A stretch of 64,000 nucleotides of DNA from Tamarix chinensis (taxonomy: Eukaryota; Streptophyta; Magnoliopsida; Caryophyllales; Tamaricaceae), in the NCBI GenBank assembly GCA_030549775.1, contig CM060174.1, positions 53,880,707 through 53,944,706 on the forward strand, read 5' to 3'. The notes beneath the pieces were generated by a model. It was not told where the DNA came from and ran no database searches. It saw only the letters and a list, made by a program, of their open reading frames with translations. Position 1 is the first letter of the stretch. The number at the start of each line of letters is the position of its first letter. This document shows, one piece after another, positions 28,101-34,960 of the stretch. Both the position numbers and the translations under genes were made by a program.

Positions 28101-31100
28101 AGCAAGGCAAGCAAGCAGAGACACACAAATCTGCTACGAAAGTTGGTGGATGGCAAGGGACGGCAATGCACAACTTATAATGAAATGGAGAGAGAAGCGA
28201 TCAGGACTTATTCACTGTAGGTGATTGAGGAGGATTGGAACAAGACTCTGAGGTATTAGAAACTTCGTGACTGATGAGATGAATGTAAGATTATTGAGAC
28301 CTTTTACAAGGGAGGAAGTATGGAAGGTGCTGAAGAAAATGCATCCTACTAAGTCCTCAGATTAGGTCTTGATGAGATGTGTGCTCTTTTATACCAGAGA
28401 TTCTAGCATATTGTCGGGTATGATGTGACGAGACAAGTGCTAGATATTTTGAATAATAACCCAATGCCCCATGGTATGAAACTATGCTCAAACTTCTTTT
28501 ATTCAATTTTTTAAATTTCCAAGCTTCTCCCAACTCCAAACTTGGAGTGTTTTAGAGAAGTAGCTAATTTTCTCCATGACCACAACTAAGTTCAGACCTA
28601 AACCAATTCATCCTTCCTACACATTTGATTCACATAGGTTGTGTTGAATCCACAAAGCTTTGAACCTAAACGGCCTTCGTCTCGTACTATTACCCTCACG
28701 TCTACAAAGAATTTTTATTGGAGCATGATCGGAGCACATGTGAGGAATTTGTTCTACCTAATAACCAAGGAAGAGTGTAATCCAGAGCAAAGCCAGCCCC
28801 CTATCTAAACCACATTTTACATTCTTCTCACCCACTCTTCCATTATCAAATGTATATTGATACCATGTGAAACCAAGGTTTATAAGCCCACATTCTTTAG
28901 CCACACTGCACAAGTCCTGCATGGTTCCCTCAATTCTCCATCTCCCTCCTTGCTTTTCATTGTTATACATAATCTCATTAAAATTGTCAGGTAAAGGCCT
29001 ACAAACCTGTAAGCTCCGTGCACATAAACCTCTTCCATTCTCATATCTATGTGGTGTATTAACATAGACATAAGATTGATCATCAAGTCCAGTTTCCATA
29101 GAAGAGCTAATCTCCCACTTCATCCAACACTATCCACTGCTACATTGAAAAAATAACCCAACTAATTCTTCATCCTACCAAAACTGCGAAACCAAAATTT
29201 ATTTCGATCGGCAAAACAATGACAGAGCATTCACTCTGGATAGTATCCTAAAGTTTGAAAACCTACAATTCAAGCAAAGTATAGCCATTATTCAACCCAA
29301 CGGGGTGCATCTTTTATATGCCTCGCCTATGCACATGGTTTTGCATTACCATTCAACTCTTCTATCCTATTTCGCATAGTCTCCATAATCTTATAAACGT
29401 ATATTTCTACATATTTTATGCCCTTTTTACTTTAAACTTTTGGGTATTTATTGGAATAATTATGTGAGGTTATTTATATTATTTTTAATTACTTTCTTAA
29501 TTTATAATAATCTCACTTATTTAATCAACTTAAGCTTAAAATGGATTGTTATATAATTTTGACAACTTGACGTATTTTAATATAAATTTCTACTAAAAAT
29601 ATATCCTAGAAAACCAATTATTTGAAATAATGTTAGGAAGTTGATTATATCTACTCAATTTTATTTGGTATATAATAGTTGACAGATCGTACATGAAGTA
29701 ACAAATTAAGAAAATGATAAGAAAAGAAAAGGAAAAGATAGACAAAGAAAAAAAAATGAGAAAAGATAAAAAGTGGTGATGCTAGGAGACGGAAAAAGAG
29801 AAAAGAAAAAAGAAACAGGTGGCAAAGGAGGAGAAAAGATTGGAAAAGACAAAAAGAAAACTAACGAGGCCAAAGTGCCAAACAATAAAAAGAAAAAGAA
29901 AAATTGATTTAGAAGAACAAGGATCAGGCGAAAAGAGGACAGCGCATGAGATATAAAAAAGGAAAGAGAGGGAGTAGGGAGCAAAGTGTACAAAAAAAAA
30001 AGAAATACATAGAGAAAGGGCACGAAGCCCAAGGAGGACAAAAACGGAAATAAAAACAAAAGCAAAGAAAGAAGAGAAGCGGGCGATAACGATAGGAGAA
30101 AGGAAAAGGATGAAGCATGAAAAAAGAAGAAAAAAAGAGGAGGCGACGAAGCCAAAAAAATTCAATATCGCCAATCATCTTAGTACACTTATTTTTTGGT
30201 TCTAGTTTTGAATAAGAAGTGCTATAATTTTATATTAAAATATTTTCATGTTTAATATTCTATTATAATTTAGATACTTTATTTAATTTGATGATTTTAA
30301 TTTTATTTTACCAAGGAGATGGTGAAATCCTATTTTTATACTGATAGATTAACTAATTACTTCATTAATAAACTACTCTACGTGTTTTATAATATTATTC
30401 TACATTGTAACTAATTAATAGACTAATTACATTTAATAAGCATTTAAAAAGTTGAGGAAAGGCGGGACACGTAATTCTCCATTTTAGGTTAAATAGCATA
30501 AATAGAAATTAAATGGGATATGAAAACAATTGCATGATTATTACAACAATAGCAAAGCATTCTCTTTATTTAAATCATTTGACTAAAGATAGCAGAGCTG
30601 ATAATTGAAAATAGGATTGCGTAACTCCAAAAAGTGCGTTAGTTAAATATTCATGTTGACACATAGTAATTAAAAAGATCAGGTAATTGATTAATTAGTT
30701 ATTGTAATTAGATAGAGGTAGATCTGGATTCCTTGATAGCTTTTATTAATTGATTTTACCTTTATAAGATTTTTTTTATTCCATTTTAGTTTGATTTAGT
30801 TGATTTAAAATTCTAAGTTTAGAATTAGTTATTTTTTAATTTAATTTCAATCACCTATGCCTGATTAGAGTGATAAGAGGGTGATTAGAGTCTTTATGTT
30901 GTTATTTAGTCTCTATGGAAACGATAATCCGATACTCTTAATGCCCTATATTACTTGCAACTAGTATACTTGCCAATAAATATATTTAGCTGGCATCAAA
31001 TTTTTGGCACTGTTGCCCATAGGTTTTATATTACTATTCAACTCCTCTATCCTCTTTCGCATAGTCTCCATCATCACATAGTAATTACGTTCCAAACCCT

Positions 31101-33463
31101 CTACCAATCCCTTCTCTGCCAAATTATTGTCCTTCTTCTACCTCATTGTTCTTCTCCACCTCCCATCACTTTTCTTCTGTTTTTCTTTTCTTTTTTTTTC
31201 CACAACCTAATCCTACAAAAATACTAGCAATGCTTTCACCTTCTATAATCTTCATGGTGGGCAGGATTAGAGTATTATTTGTCACATTTTACTTGCTTTT
31301 AACCACTTTTGTATGCAGCTAGTTCCCAAAATTCCCTTCAATTGCATGCAGGTTTTCCTATGATCTACTAGCATTCACCCAACCTGCATTATCAACAATT
31401 TCTCGAAAGAACATTATGGGTTTCTCGGCATGTGATTCGTCAACAAATTCAATCTTTTTCTTTGCCCTATCATTCAATCCTCGACCTATTTCAATCTCAC
31501 ACCGTGCATATCAAATGCCTCCCCACTTCCATAAAAGCCTCCCTTTCGCAATGGCAAAGCCTACCATACAATAAAACCGCGGTTACGGTCGCGATTGCGG
31601 TTGCGGTCGCGGTGTCGCGGTATCGGGGTATCGTGAATGATATTTTTTATATCGCGGTTGTCGCGGCGTGAATTTTTAATTATTTTACACAACAAATATC
31701 GGCAAATATCGGTGAATATCGGCCAATATCGGTAAATATCGGTCAATATCGGTAAAATATCGGCCGATATCGCGGCGATAAATGTGTGATTTTCTGTATC
31801 GGCCGCAATTTCGGAATTTCGCGTCGCGGCTGACCTGAAAACCGCGAAATTGCGGCCGATACGCAATTGCGGTACCGATATTTGATTGTATGAAGCCTAC
31901 AGCCATCCTCCATACATCTTGTTGTAGAAAGTTTCACCATCTTCGTTAGAGAAGGGAAAATCTTTCTCCACATGCCCACCTCTGCCATAGAAATTAGGTA
32001 GGAACTCGTACTTAATGGGTAGGGTTTTGATCTAACCTATACCAAAATGGAACATGAGTTCTTCAATTGGAGGACAATCCATCTGGATTTGAATCTGTAC
32101 TCTCATAGATCTACTCCAACCTACTATTAGATCTTCATCAAAATCAACGACTTGCCCAAGTTGACTACCAATAAATTCTCCATATTTACATGATCGTCTA
32201 TTCAGAGGAACTCCATATACACATACCCAAAAAACTGCCAATTTCAACAAAAAGATTGTCATTTGTCTTGATTGGTTCCAAAAGCAGCAATTATTGTCGT
32301 AGAGCCATGGACCTTGCTCTAGGACACAGGTTGCATCACACGTTCATTTGAATTCAAAAACAAAGAGATTCCACTCAATTTCTTTGACCATCATGCTCTT
32401 ACATGTCCTCCACACCAAGTAAATTGTGGACTTAAAAGCCCTAGTATTTAAGCTTCCATCGATAAGAATTTTCCCAGTTAGGGATTGCACCAATTTTTGA
32501 TTCTCCACAGCATCATTAAGGTTACAAGCTGCAGCCCACATTGCATCTGTTCAGTTGCTCGGGGATAATGTTTCGTATCCTTTCACACTCTTCCTATCCA
32601 TCCCTCCTACCCCAATTCCAAAAAGAACTAAATAGAGAATAACAGAGATGGAAACCTGGAAGATAATAATAGGAAGACCCGTATCACAGGAGGATGAAGA
32701 AATTATGTGAAGAAGAGAACCCTAGGGAGGAAATAATAGGCGACTCTCATAAACCTAGGGTTTACAGAGAGTATTTATAATCATTTTCCATCATCTAAAT
32801 TTCAACAAAAACTCAAAATCACCCACGTTTTCATCGTCAAAACTAGACGAAGTCACCATCTGTAGTACTGAGCCTATGAAACTTACATGAACATTGATTT
32901 CAAAATCTACGAACAGCGCGCCCCAAAAATAATCGTCCAATGCCAATTGAAAATGCACAAAGAGAAACAAACAAACCCAGAATCACAACCACACCAATCA
33001 CCGAAAGTAGACCGCAAAGTTTAAGCCATTAAGGCAAGCAATGTAAGTAAAGTAAGCCCACAAACTCACTCCTTTAATACGTTCCAAGGCCTTAGTTCCA
33101 ACTTTCTTCTTCACAGATTCCAAATCCTTGGCAAAAACATGACTTGTTCTCTTAGAAAATTTGCCTTCGATCACAGCCCCCAGTTGCTCCAGTTTCTGCT
33201 TCCATATCTACAATCCGGTCCAACAACGATACGGTATCCAGAAAAAGAAAAATAACATAAAAATTTTGTATTGGCGTTCCGTGAAAGCATTTGGAATTGG
33301 TTGTCTTACTTTTAACAACATCTACAAAATTGAAGATATGAACCTGTAGTCGACGAGCCTGAACGCCGTTATCGACCAGGAAGACTACCATGCCGGAAAA
33401 CATACCGTTAGAAAATGGGAGTGGGTTTTGACTCTTTTCGGCGGTTTTTGACTTCGGCGCCAT
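900..33463 (-). CDS. POLL: DNA polymerase lambda (family X), exons 1-10, 3' part beyond window edge
   Basis: Family X repair polymerase for gap filling in base excision repair and end joining in the nucleus (known family role). Exons, 5' to 3': 33463-33344, 33207-33070, 24331-23981, 23805-23724, 23632-23502, 6288-6226, 3999-3820, 3752-3699, 3281-3193, 990-900. All junctions are GT-AG and the phases close, giving 433 codons without a stop. Domains by residue: BRCT about 20-95; Ser-rich linker 96-203; helix-hairpin-helix lyase domain about 205-295; second HhH/fingers 296-330 (GEVWGIGPATALKLYEKG); palm from about 345, with GSYRRG at 380-385 and the metal-binding pair D391/D393 (GDMD). The start is the only ATG in frame ahead of the BRCT domain. 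The third catalytic Asp and C-terminal part are off the left edge. Introns 2 and 5 are 8.7 and 17.2 kb, filled with transposons. It appears functional as far as visible. Confidence 0.95.
1380..1785 (-). repeat. tRNA-derived SINE-like element with an internal tandem duplication
   Basis: On the minus strand, a pol III A-box-like motif (TAGTCTAATGGTTAAGGG, 1765-1748) is followed about 25 bp later by a B box (GGTTCAAATCC, 1725-1715). This is the spacing of a tRNA-derived SINE head. The body then contains two direct copies of a roughly 135-145 bp unit (1,381-1,515 and 1,516-1,660). Ends and target-site duplication were not resolved. It sits in POLL intron 9 in sense orientation. Confidence 0.6.
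3193..3281 (-). CDS. POLL: POLL exon 9 (residues 374-403, catalytic palm)
   Basis: Contains the family X nucleotidyltransferase signature: CAGSYRRGK, then CGDMDIIITHPDG. The two Asp residues of GDMD bind the catalytic metals. It ends two bases into a Ser codon before GTATGC. Confidence 0.95.
3699..3752 (-). CDS. POLL: POLL exon 8 (residues 356-373)
   Basis: An 18-codon exon, VVEMEKLLKKAAEDVLPG, between a TTTTAG acceptor and a GTGAGA donor. It forms the helix at the start of the palm. Confidence 0.9.
3820..3999 (-). CDS. POLL: POLL exon 7 (residues 296-355, fingers)
   Basis: Encodes VRTISLFGEVWGIGPATA through GLRYFDDIKTRIPRQE: the second helix-hairpin-helix and the hinge to the palm. Acceptor TGTGCAG. 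The donor GTCTTT is weak and is followed by a long poly-T in a 67 bp intron. Confidence 0.93.
4384..4736. mobile_element. Foldback MITE in POLL intron 6
   Basis: A 353 bp segment that is nearly all inverted repeat. The left terminus CAAAAGTGTATTT matches the reverse complement of the right terminus. The arms keep pairing inward past repeated AAAGGCA and AGACTTTGTTCCCATT motifs. No coding capacity. No clear target-site duplication, so the superfamily is not assigned. Confidence 0.7.
6226..6288 (-). CDS. POLL: POLL exon 6 (residues 275-295)
   Basis: A 63 bp microexon encoding IMEIVTTGKLSKLEHFEQDEK (21 residues). Acceptor TTTCAG, donor AAG|GTGCAG. It is isolated by a 17.2 kb intron upstream and a 2.2 kb intron downstream. 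Confidence 0.92.
6289..7963. other. POLL intron 5, segment left of the LINE
   Basis: AT-rich intron sequence with short unrelated open frames only. I see no recognisable gene or repeat structure in it. Confidence 0.5.
8276..12841 (-). pseudogene. LINE ORF2 (endonuclease, reverse transcriptase, zf-RVT), interrupted
   Basis: The replication protein of the L1 element. Domains in order: AP endonuclease (MISLWNIRGLNK, GDFNVFLSYSEK, and SDHNP near 12,130); reverse transcriptase with the catalytic FADDI motif near 10,745; after the hAT insertion, the C-terminal RT region (WLGKVHVRRRALVSWEQICL) and a zf-RVT domain (CVFCQHGLETRDHLFVYCP) near 8,370. In-frame stops include a TGA near 12,275 and a TAG replacing an expected Trp near 11,399. 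The 1.4 kb hAT at 9,146-10,546 splits the frame within a GALP-ITYLGLPL-like segment. Non-functional. Confidence 0.85.
9146..10546. mobile_element. Non-autonomous hAT transposon, 1,401 bp
   Basis: Flanked by a perfect 8 bp target-site duplication, GAGAGCAC (9,138-9,145 and 10,547-10,554), the length typical of hAT elements. The terminal inverted repeats are identical for 18 bp (CATGCAATTAAATCGCGG). Subterminal regions carry CGCGGT/GTCGCGG and ATCGGC motif clusters. The left 220 bp resembles, inverted, the right end of the 6.97 kb hAT at 14,485-21,457. No transposase. A GC-rich block at about 9,740-10,320 holds an open frame of unknown meaning. Confidence 0.92.
12985..14318 (-). pseudogene. LINE ORF1 (DUF4283 plus CCHC zinc knuckle)
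   Basis: The RNA-binding ORF1 protein of the L1 element. It starts MPMARKKKSPSSSS at 14,318. A DUF4283-like core follows (LILRQHWTFFNKPLVLKLWH at about 13,590-13,530, PLWIKFSDLPLEYWGKFSLS after it), then a zinc knuckle near 13,250-13,205 reading CHFCDRFGHDASNC, a C-x2-C-x4-H-x4-C match. An early stop near 14,150 and a frame change near 13,320 break it. It lies directly upstream of ORF2. Confidence 0.8.
15411..17033 (+). repeat. Tandem duplication upstream of the hAT transposase
   Basis: Two direct copies of an AT-rich segment, 15,411-16,243 and 16,291 to about 17,033. They align throughout, for example at TAATATATGATAATATT and AAAACTCATCATCACC. The second copy ends about 35 bp before the transposase ATG. 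Copy 1 holds a (TA)n microsatellite (16,073-16,115) that copy 2 lacks. A short third partial repeat (CACTTACTAATTATAG) occurs near 16,980-17,035. Confidence 0.85.
16073..16115. repeat. (TA)n microsatellite
   Basis: About 21 uninterrupted TA units inside copy 1 of the duplication in the hAT element. Likely variable in length. Confidence 0.95.
17068..20473 (+). CDS. hAT transposase, four exons, 1,043 aa, apparently intact
   Basis: Cut-and-paste transposase. Proposed exons: 17068-18781, 18887-19026, 19101-19176, 19272-20473, all GT-AG with closing phases and no stop. Domains: an N-terminal BED-type zinc finger (CVFCGKVINGG, then TRLKEHLGH, about residues 30-65), a DUF659 catalytic region (about 270-400, including TIMCDGWTG and VVTDNEAAIKAGG), then the hAT C-terminal dimerisation region (SATTSSSNCERNWSTF and RNRLKYRKLNLLVYVHYNL). 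The last 250 residues are acidic, Gly-rich (a run of nine Gly) and Ser/Tyr/Asn-rich. The terminal repeats at 14,485 and 21,457 frame the gene. The upstream AT-rich DNA is tandemly duplicated. Activity is inferred, not shown. Confidence 0.9.
20474..21300 (+). other. hAT transposase 3' region
   Basis: AT-rich non-coding part of the hAT element downstream of the stop codon. It has several AATAAA-like signals (for example near 20,578 and 20,657). No other gene is seen. Confidence 0.5.
21741..23501. other. POLL intron 5, segment right of the LINE
   Basis: Ordinary AT-rich intron sequence except for a Stowaway-like MITE at 22,951-23,137. No coding region found. Confidence 0.5.
22951..23137. mobile_element. 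Stowaway-like (Tc1/Mariner) MITE
   Basis: The left end TACTCCGTCC and the right end GGAATGAGGGAGCA are imperfect inverted copies of the CTCCCTCCGT-type Stowaway terminus, next to a TA dinucleotide. About 185 bp, AT-rich, no coding capacity. Confidence 0.65.
23502..23632 (-). CDS. POLL: POLL exon 5 (residues 231-274, first HhH)
   Basis: Encodes ALGDDRRSFSYYKAIPVIEK and the first helix-hairpin-helix (HLPAIGKSLQDH). It ends in phase 0 before GTATGT. The following intron is 17,213 bp. Confidence 0.93.
23724..23805 (-). CDS. POLL: POLL exon 4 (residues 204-231, start of lyase domain)
   Basis: Encodes NPPDLNKNVTEIFKRLIDIYR, the first helix of the 8 kDa-type lyase domain. Acceptor TATATAG, donor GAG|GTAAGT, phase 1. 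Confidence 0.93.
23981..24331 (-). CDS. POLL: POLL exon 3 (residues 87-203, end of BRCT and Ser-rich linker)
   Basis: Begins after TTGCAG with KILVYQWLEDSLRLGEK, the conserved end of the BRCT domain. It then becomes a Ser/Asn-rich linker with little expected conservation. It ends in phase 0 before GTAAAT. 117 codons. Confidence 0.93.
24332..26045. other. POLL intron 2, 3' part, with LTR-like remnant
   Basis: No gene seen. The last part (about 25,400-26,045) ends with the motif CCTTGTGGGTTTGATCC, then GGTGTGTATACGACAAC, which I associate with the 3' end of widespread plant LTR-type repeats. A related motif occurs near 43,230. The 5' limit is unclear. Confidence 0.4.
26400..29300 (-). pseudogene. 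LINE ORF2 remnant (endonuclease and reverse transcriptase)
   Basis: Fragments in order on the minus strand: endonuclease near 29,120-28,760 (DNFNEIMYNNEKQGGRWR, then GFTWYQYTFDNGR), RT near 27,570-27,400 (HTFFSLIPKINNP, FRLISLCNVIYK), and post-RT near 26,840-26,590 (KYLGLPTIVGRSKK, KIQGWQACSISWAGKET). Stops and frame changes separate them. The DNA between the endonuclease and RT pieces contains an inverted copy of part of the same ORF. Confidence 0.75.
27500..28495. repeat. Inverted plus direct duplication inside the LINE
   Basis: The segment 27,500-27,913 reappears inverted at 28,088-28,495 (about 85% similar by eye, for example CATACCATGGGGCAT against its complement, and CACTTGTCTCGTCACATCAT). 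In addition 27,769-27,913 reappears in direct orientation at 27,944-28,087, so a 145 bp unit occurs three times. The arms meet at about 28,087. Confidence 0.8.
29391..31017 (+). mobile_element. Athila-like LTR fragment with primer-binding-site remnant
   Basis: A 1.6 kb AT-rich insert ending in TTTTTGGCACTGTTGCCC (31,001-31,018), a degenerate form of the primer-binding region seen after Athila-type Ty3-Gypsy LTRs. The preceding GTCTCTATGGAAACGATA and CCCTATATTACTTGCA motifs also fit such LTR ends. It includes a purine-rich tract at 29,700-30,160. It is bounded by 57-58 bp direct repeats (29,334-29,390 and 31,018-31,075). No coding region. Confidence 0.55.
31260..32640 (-). pseudogene. LINE ORF1 remnant (DUF4283, decayed zinc knuckle), split by hAT MITE
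   Basis: Minus-strand DUF4283-like pieces: LVQSLTGKILIDGSLNTRAF (about 32,490-32,430), LVWRTCKSMM, then IGSQLGQVVDFDEDL (about 32,180-32,130). The zinc-knuckle region near 31,990 has lost Cys residues. Just downstream the hAT MITE (31,565-31,892) interrupts the frame. Stops are present throughout. Confidence 0.7.
31565..31892. mobile_element. hAT MITE, 328 bp
   Basis: Perfect 8 bp target-site duplication AAGCCTAC (31,557-31,564 and 31,893-31,900). Terminal repeats CATACAATAAAACCGCGG (left) and, inverted, CATACAATCAAATATCGG (right). Its left half matches the inverted right end of the 6.97 kb hAT and its right half matches the inverted left end. It therefore looks like that element with the interior deleted. 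It has six or so spaced AATATCGG copies. Confidence 0.93.
33070..33207 (-). CDS. POLL: POLL exon 2 (residues 41-86, BRCT core)
   Basis: Follows a TAG acceptor. It encodes IWKQKLEQLGAVIEG and SKRTSHVFAK, the central BRCT strands and helix, and ends in phase 0 before a perfect GTGAGT donor. The next exon is 8.7 kb away. Confidence 0.93.
33344..33463 (-). CDS. POLL: POLL exon 1 (residues 1-40)
   Basis: Starts with ATG, encoding MAPKSK, and runs into the first strand of the BRCT domain (GMFSGMVVFLVDNGVQ). It ends in phase 0 at CTACAG before GTTCAT. Forty codons, no stop. Intron 1 is 136 bp. Confidence 0.93.
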
Positions 33464-33600
33464 TAATTCCCTTTCCAGCGCCCCAGAAATGGCAGAGGAT
33501 ACTCAGCGTGACTTCCAGAAAACTAAGGACAAGAGTTTGAAAATTGACGAGCGAAAACAAAAGGCTATTGGCACATGAAAAACAGCCATTTACTCTGTTA
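33464..33600 (-). promoter_or_regulatory. POLL 5' flank, probable core promoter and 5' UTR
   Basis: About 140 bp between the start codon and the first sequence I assign to the neighbouring Mutator-like region. It includes a GC-rich stretch (GGGGCGCTGGAAAGG on the minus strand) just before the ATG. No clear TATA box at a usual distance. The transcription start is unknown. Confidence 0.4.
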
Positions 33601-34039
33601 AAAATCGTAGTTGTTATACGGAAAACAAATATTTAGTATATAGAAAATATTTGGACATAAATAAATAATTATACCCTTCTATTTGTTGTCTTTAATCGTA
33701 AAAATTTTACTGATGTCTCACTTTCTAATTACACTTTTTCATATCATCCGTTTCTCTTCTCCTTCCTTCCACAATCAAGATTTTTTTTCCACCAAGCAAC
33801 AGCTTAAAGATAAGTAATTAATATTTTTAGTTAACAAATTTTTTTCTATTATAAAATATGCTGACGAGTTATGTTGTAAATTGATGAGTTTAATTAATTT
33901 TTTTTGTATTTAATTATAAATGTGTGAGTTTTAATTTTAATTTTTTTAGCAGTACTGTAATTTATATTGTAAATCTAGTATATAAATTTTTTATAGATAA
34001 AATAAATTAATTTCTAGATCTAAAAATATCTAATATTGA

Positions 34040-34330
34040 CCTTCGGCGATGAGTTGCGGTGGTGGTGGCTTTGTTTCGGCAAAATATGCCAATGGGGGTG
34101 TATTTTTGCCGATGGGCTTCGATAGAGGATGCCGATTGCTACTCATAGCTTCGGCTAAATATGCCGATGATTGTGTCTGCTTCGTGATGGGTTGGTGTGC
34201 TGCAACAAAATATGTCGATGGATATGGTCTACTTCGGCCAAATATGATGATGGATGTGCATCTGCTTCTGCAAAATATGCGGATAGATATGGTCTGCTTC
34301 AGCCAAATATGTCGATGTGTTTCGTTCATT
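34040..34330 (+). repeat. Degenerate tandem repeat, CTTCGGC(C/T)AAATATG(C/T)CGATG
   Basis: About six variant copies, at roughly 34,075, 34,150, 34,200, 34,230, 34,265 and 34,300. A related motif occurs inverted at 48,110-48,200. It may be a subterminal repeat of the Mutator-like element. Confidence 0.6.
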
Positions 34331-34379
34331 GTCGCCGATTTAGGGTTTTGTGTTAATTATAATTTTAATGATGTTTATT

Positions 34380-34960
34380 AATGATAATTTGTTAATTATA
34401 TTTATATTATTTATATTTTTAATTATAATTAATTTGATTAAATATATTTTTAGATTTATTATACTCTGTTAATTAAAATCTAATATTTTGATTAAATATA
34501 GGTTTGGTAAATCATCTTTCTATTCTAGGGCTTTGGTTATTTTTATGATGTATAATTATATATATTAATTATGGTTTATTAATTATATTAATTATGCTCT
34601 AATATTTTAATTAAATATAGGTTCAGTAAATTATCTCTCTATTCTAGAGTTTTGGTTATTTTTAAAATGTATAATTATATATATAAATTATAGTTTATTA
34701 ATCATATTAATTATGCTCTAACATTTTAATTAAATATAGGTTTGATAGATTATCTCTCTATTCTAGGGTTTTGGTTATTTTTTGGATGTGTAATTATATA
34801 TATTAATTATGGTTTATTAATTATATTAATTATGCTCTAATATTTTAATTAAATATAGGTTCGGTAAATTATCTATGTATTAGAGAGTTTTTGGCTATTG
34901 TTAGGATATGTAATTTGTATATATTAATTATGGTTTATTAATAATATTTTTTAGTTATAT
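34380..34960 (+). repeat. Minisatellite, period about 119 bp, four copies
   Basis: A unit beginning AATATAGGTT recurs at about 34,495, 34,614, 34,733 and 34,853. Each copy contains ATTCTAGRGTTTTGGTTATT and TAATTATGCTCTAA. A second, separate two-copy repeat (AAAGTAGAGG at 35,406 and 35,509, period about 103) lies downstream. No gene. Confidence 0.85.

Larger units (their letters stand above)
26046..32900 (-). mobile_element. Second L1-type LINE, heavily rearranged, in POLL intron 2
   Basis: Minus-strand L1 remnants: ORF1 (about 32,640-31,260) and ORF2 (about 29,300-26,400). Internal damage: an Athila-like insertion (29,391-31,017), a 328 bp hAT MITE (31,565-31,892), an inverted duplication (27,500-28,495) and many stops. 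No poly-A tail was identified at the 3' side. Like the LINE in intron 5, it is in sense with POLL. Confidence 0.75.

Noticed and set aside
29706..30178. Overlapping Phe/Ser/Leu-rich open frames on the minus strand
   Set aside because: Caused by a purine-rich tract read on the opposite strand. Three frames are open together.
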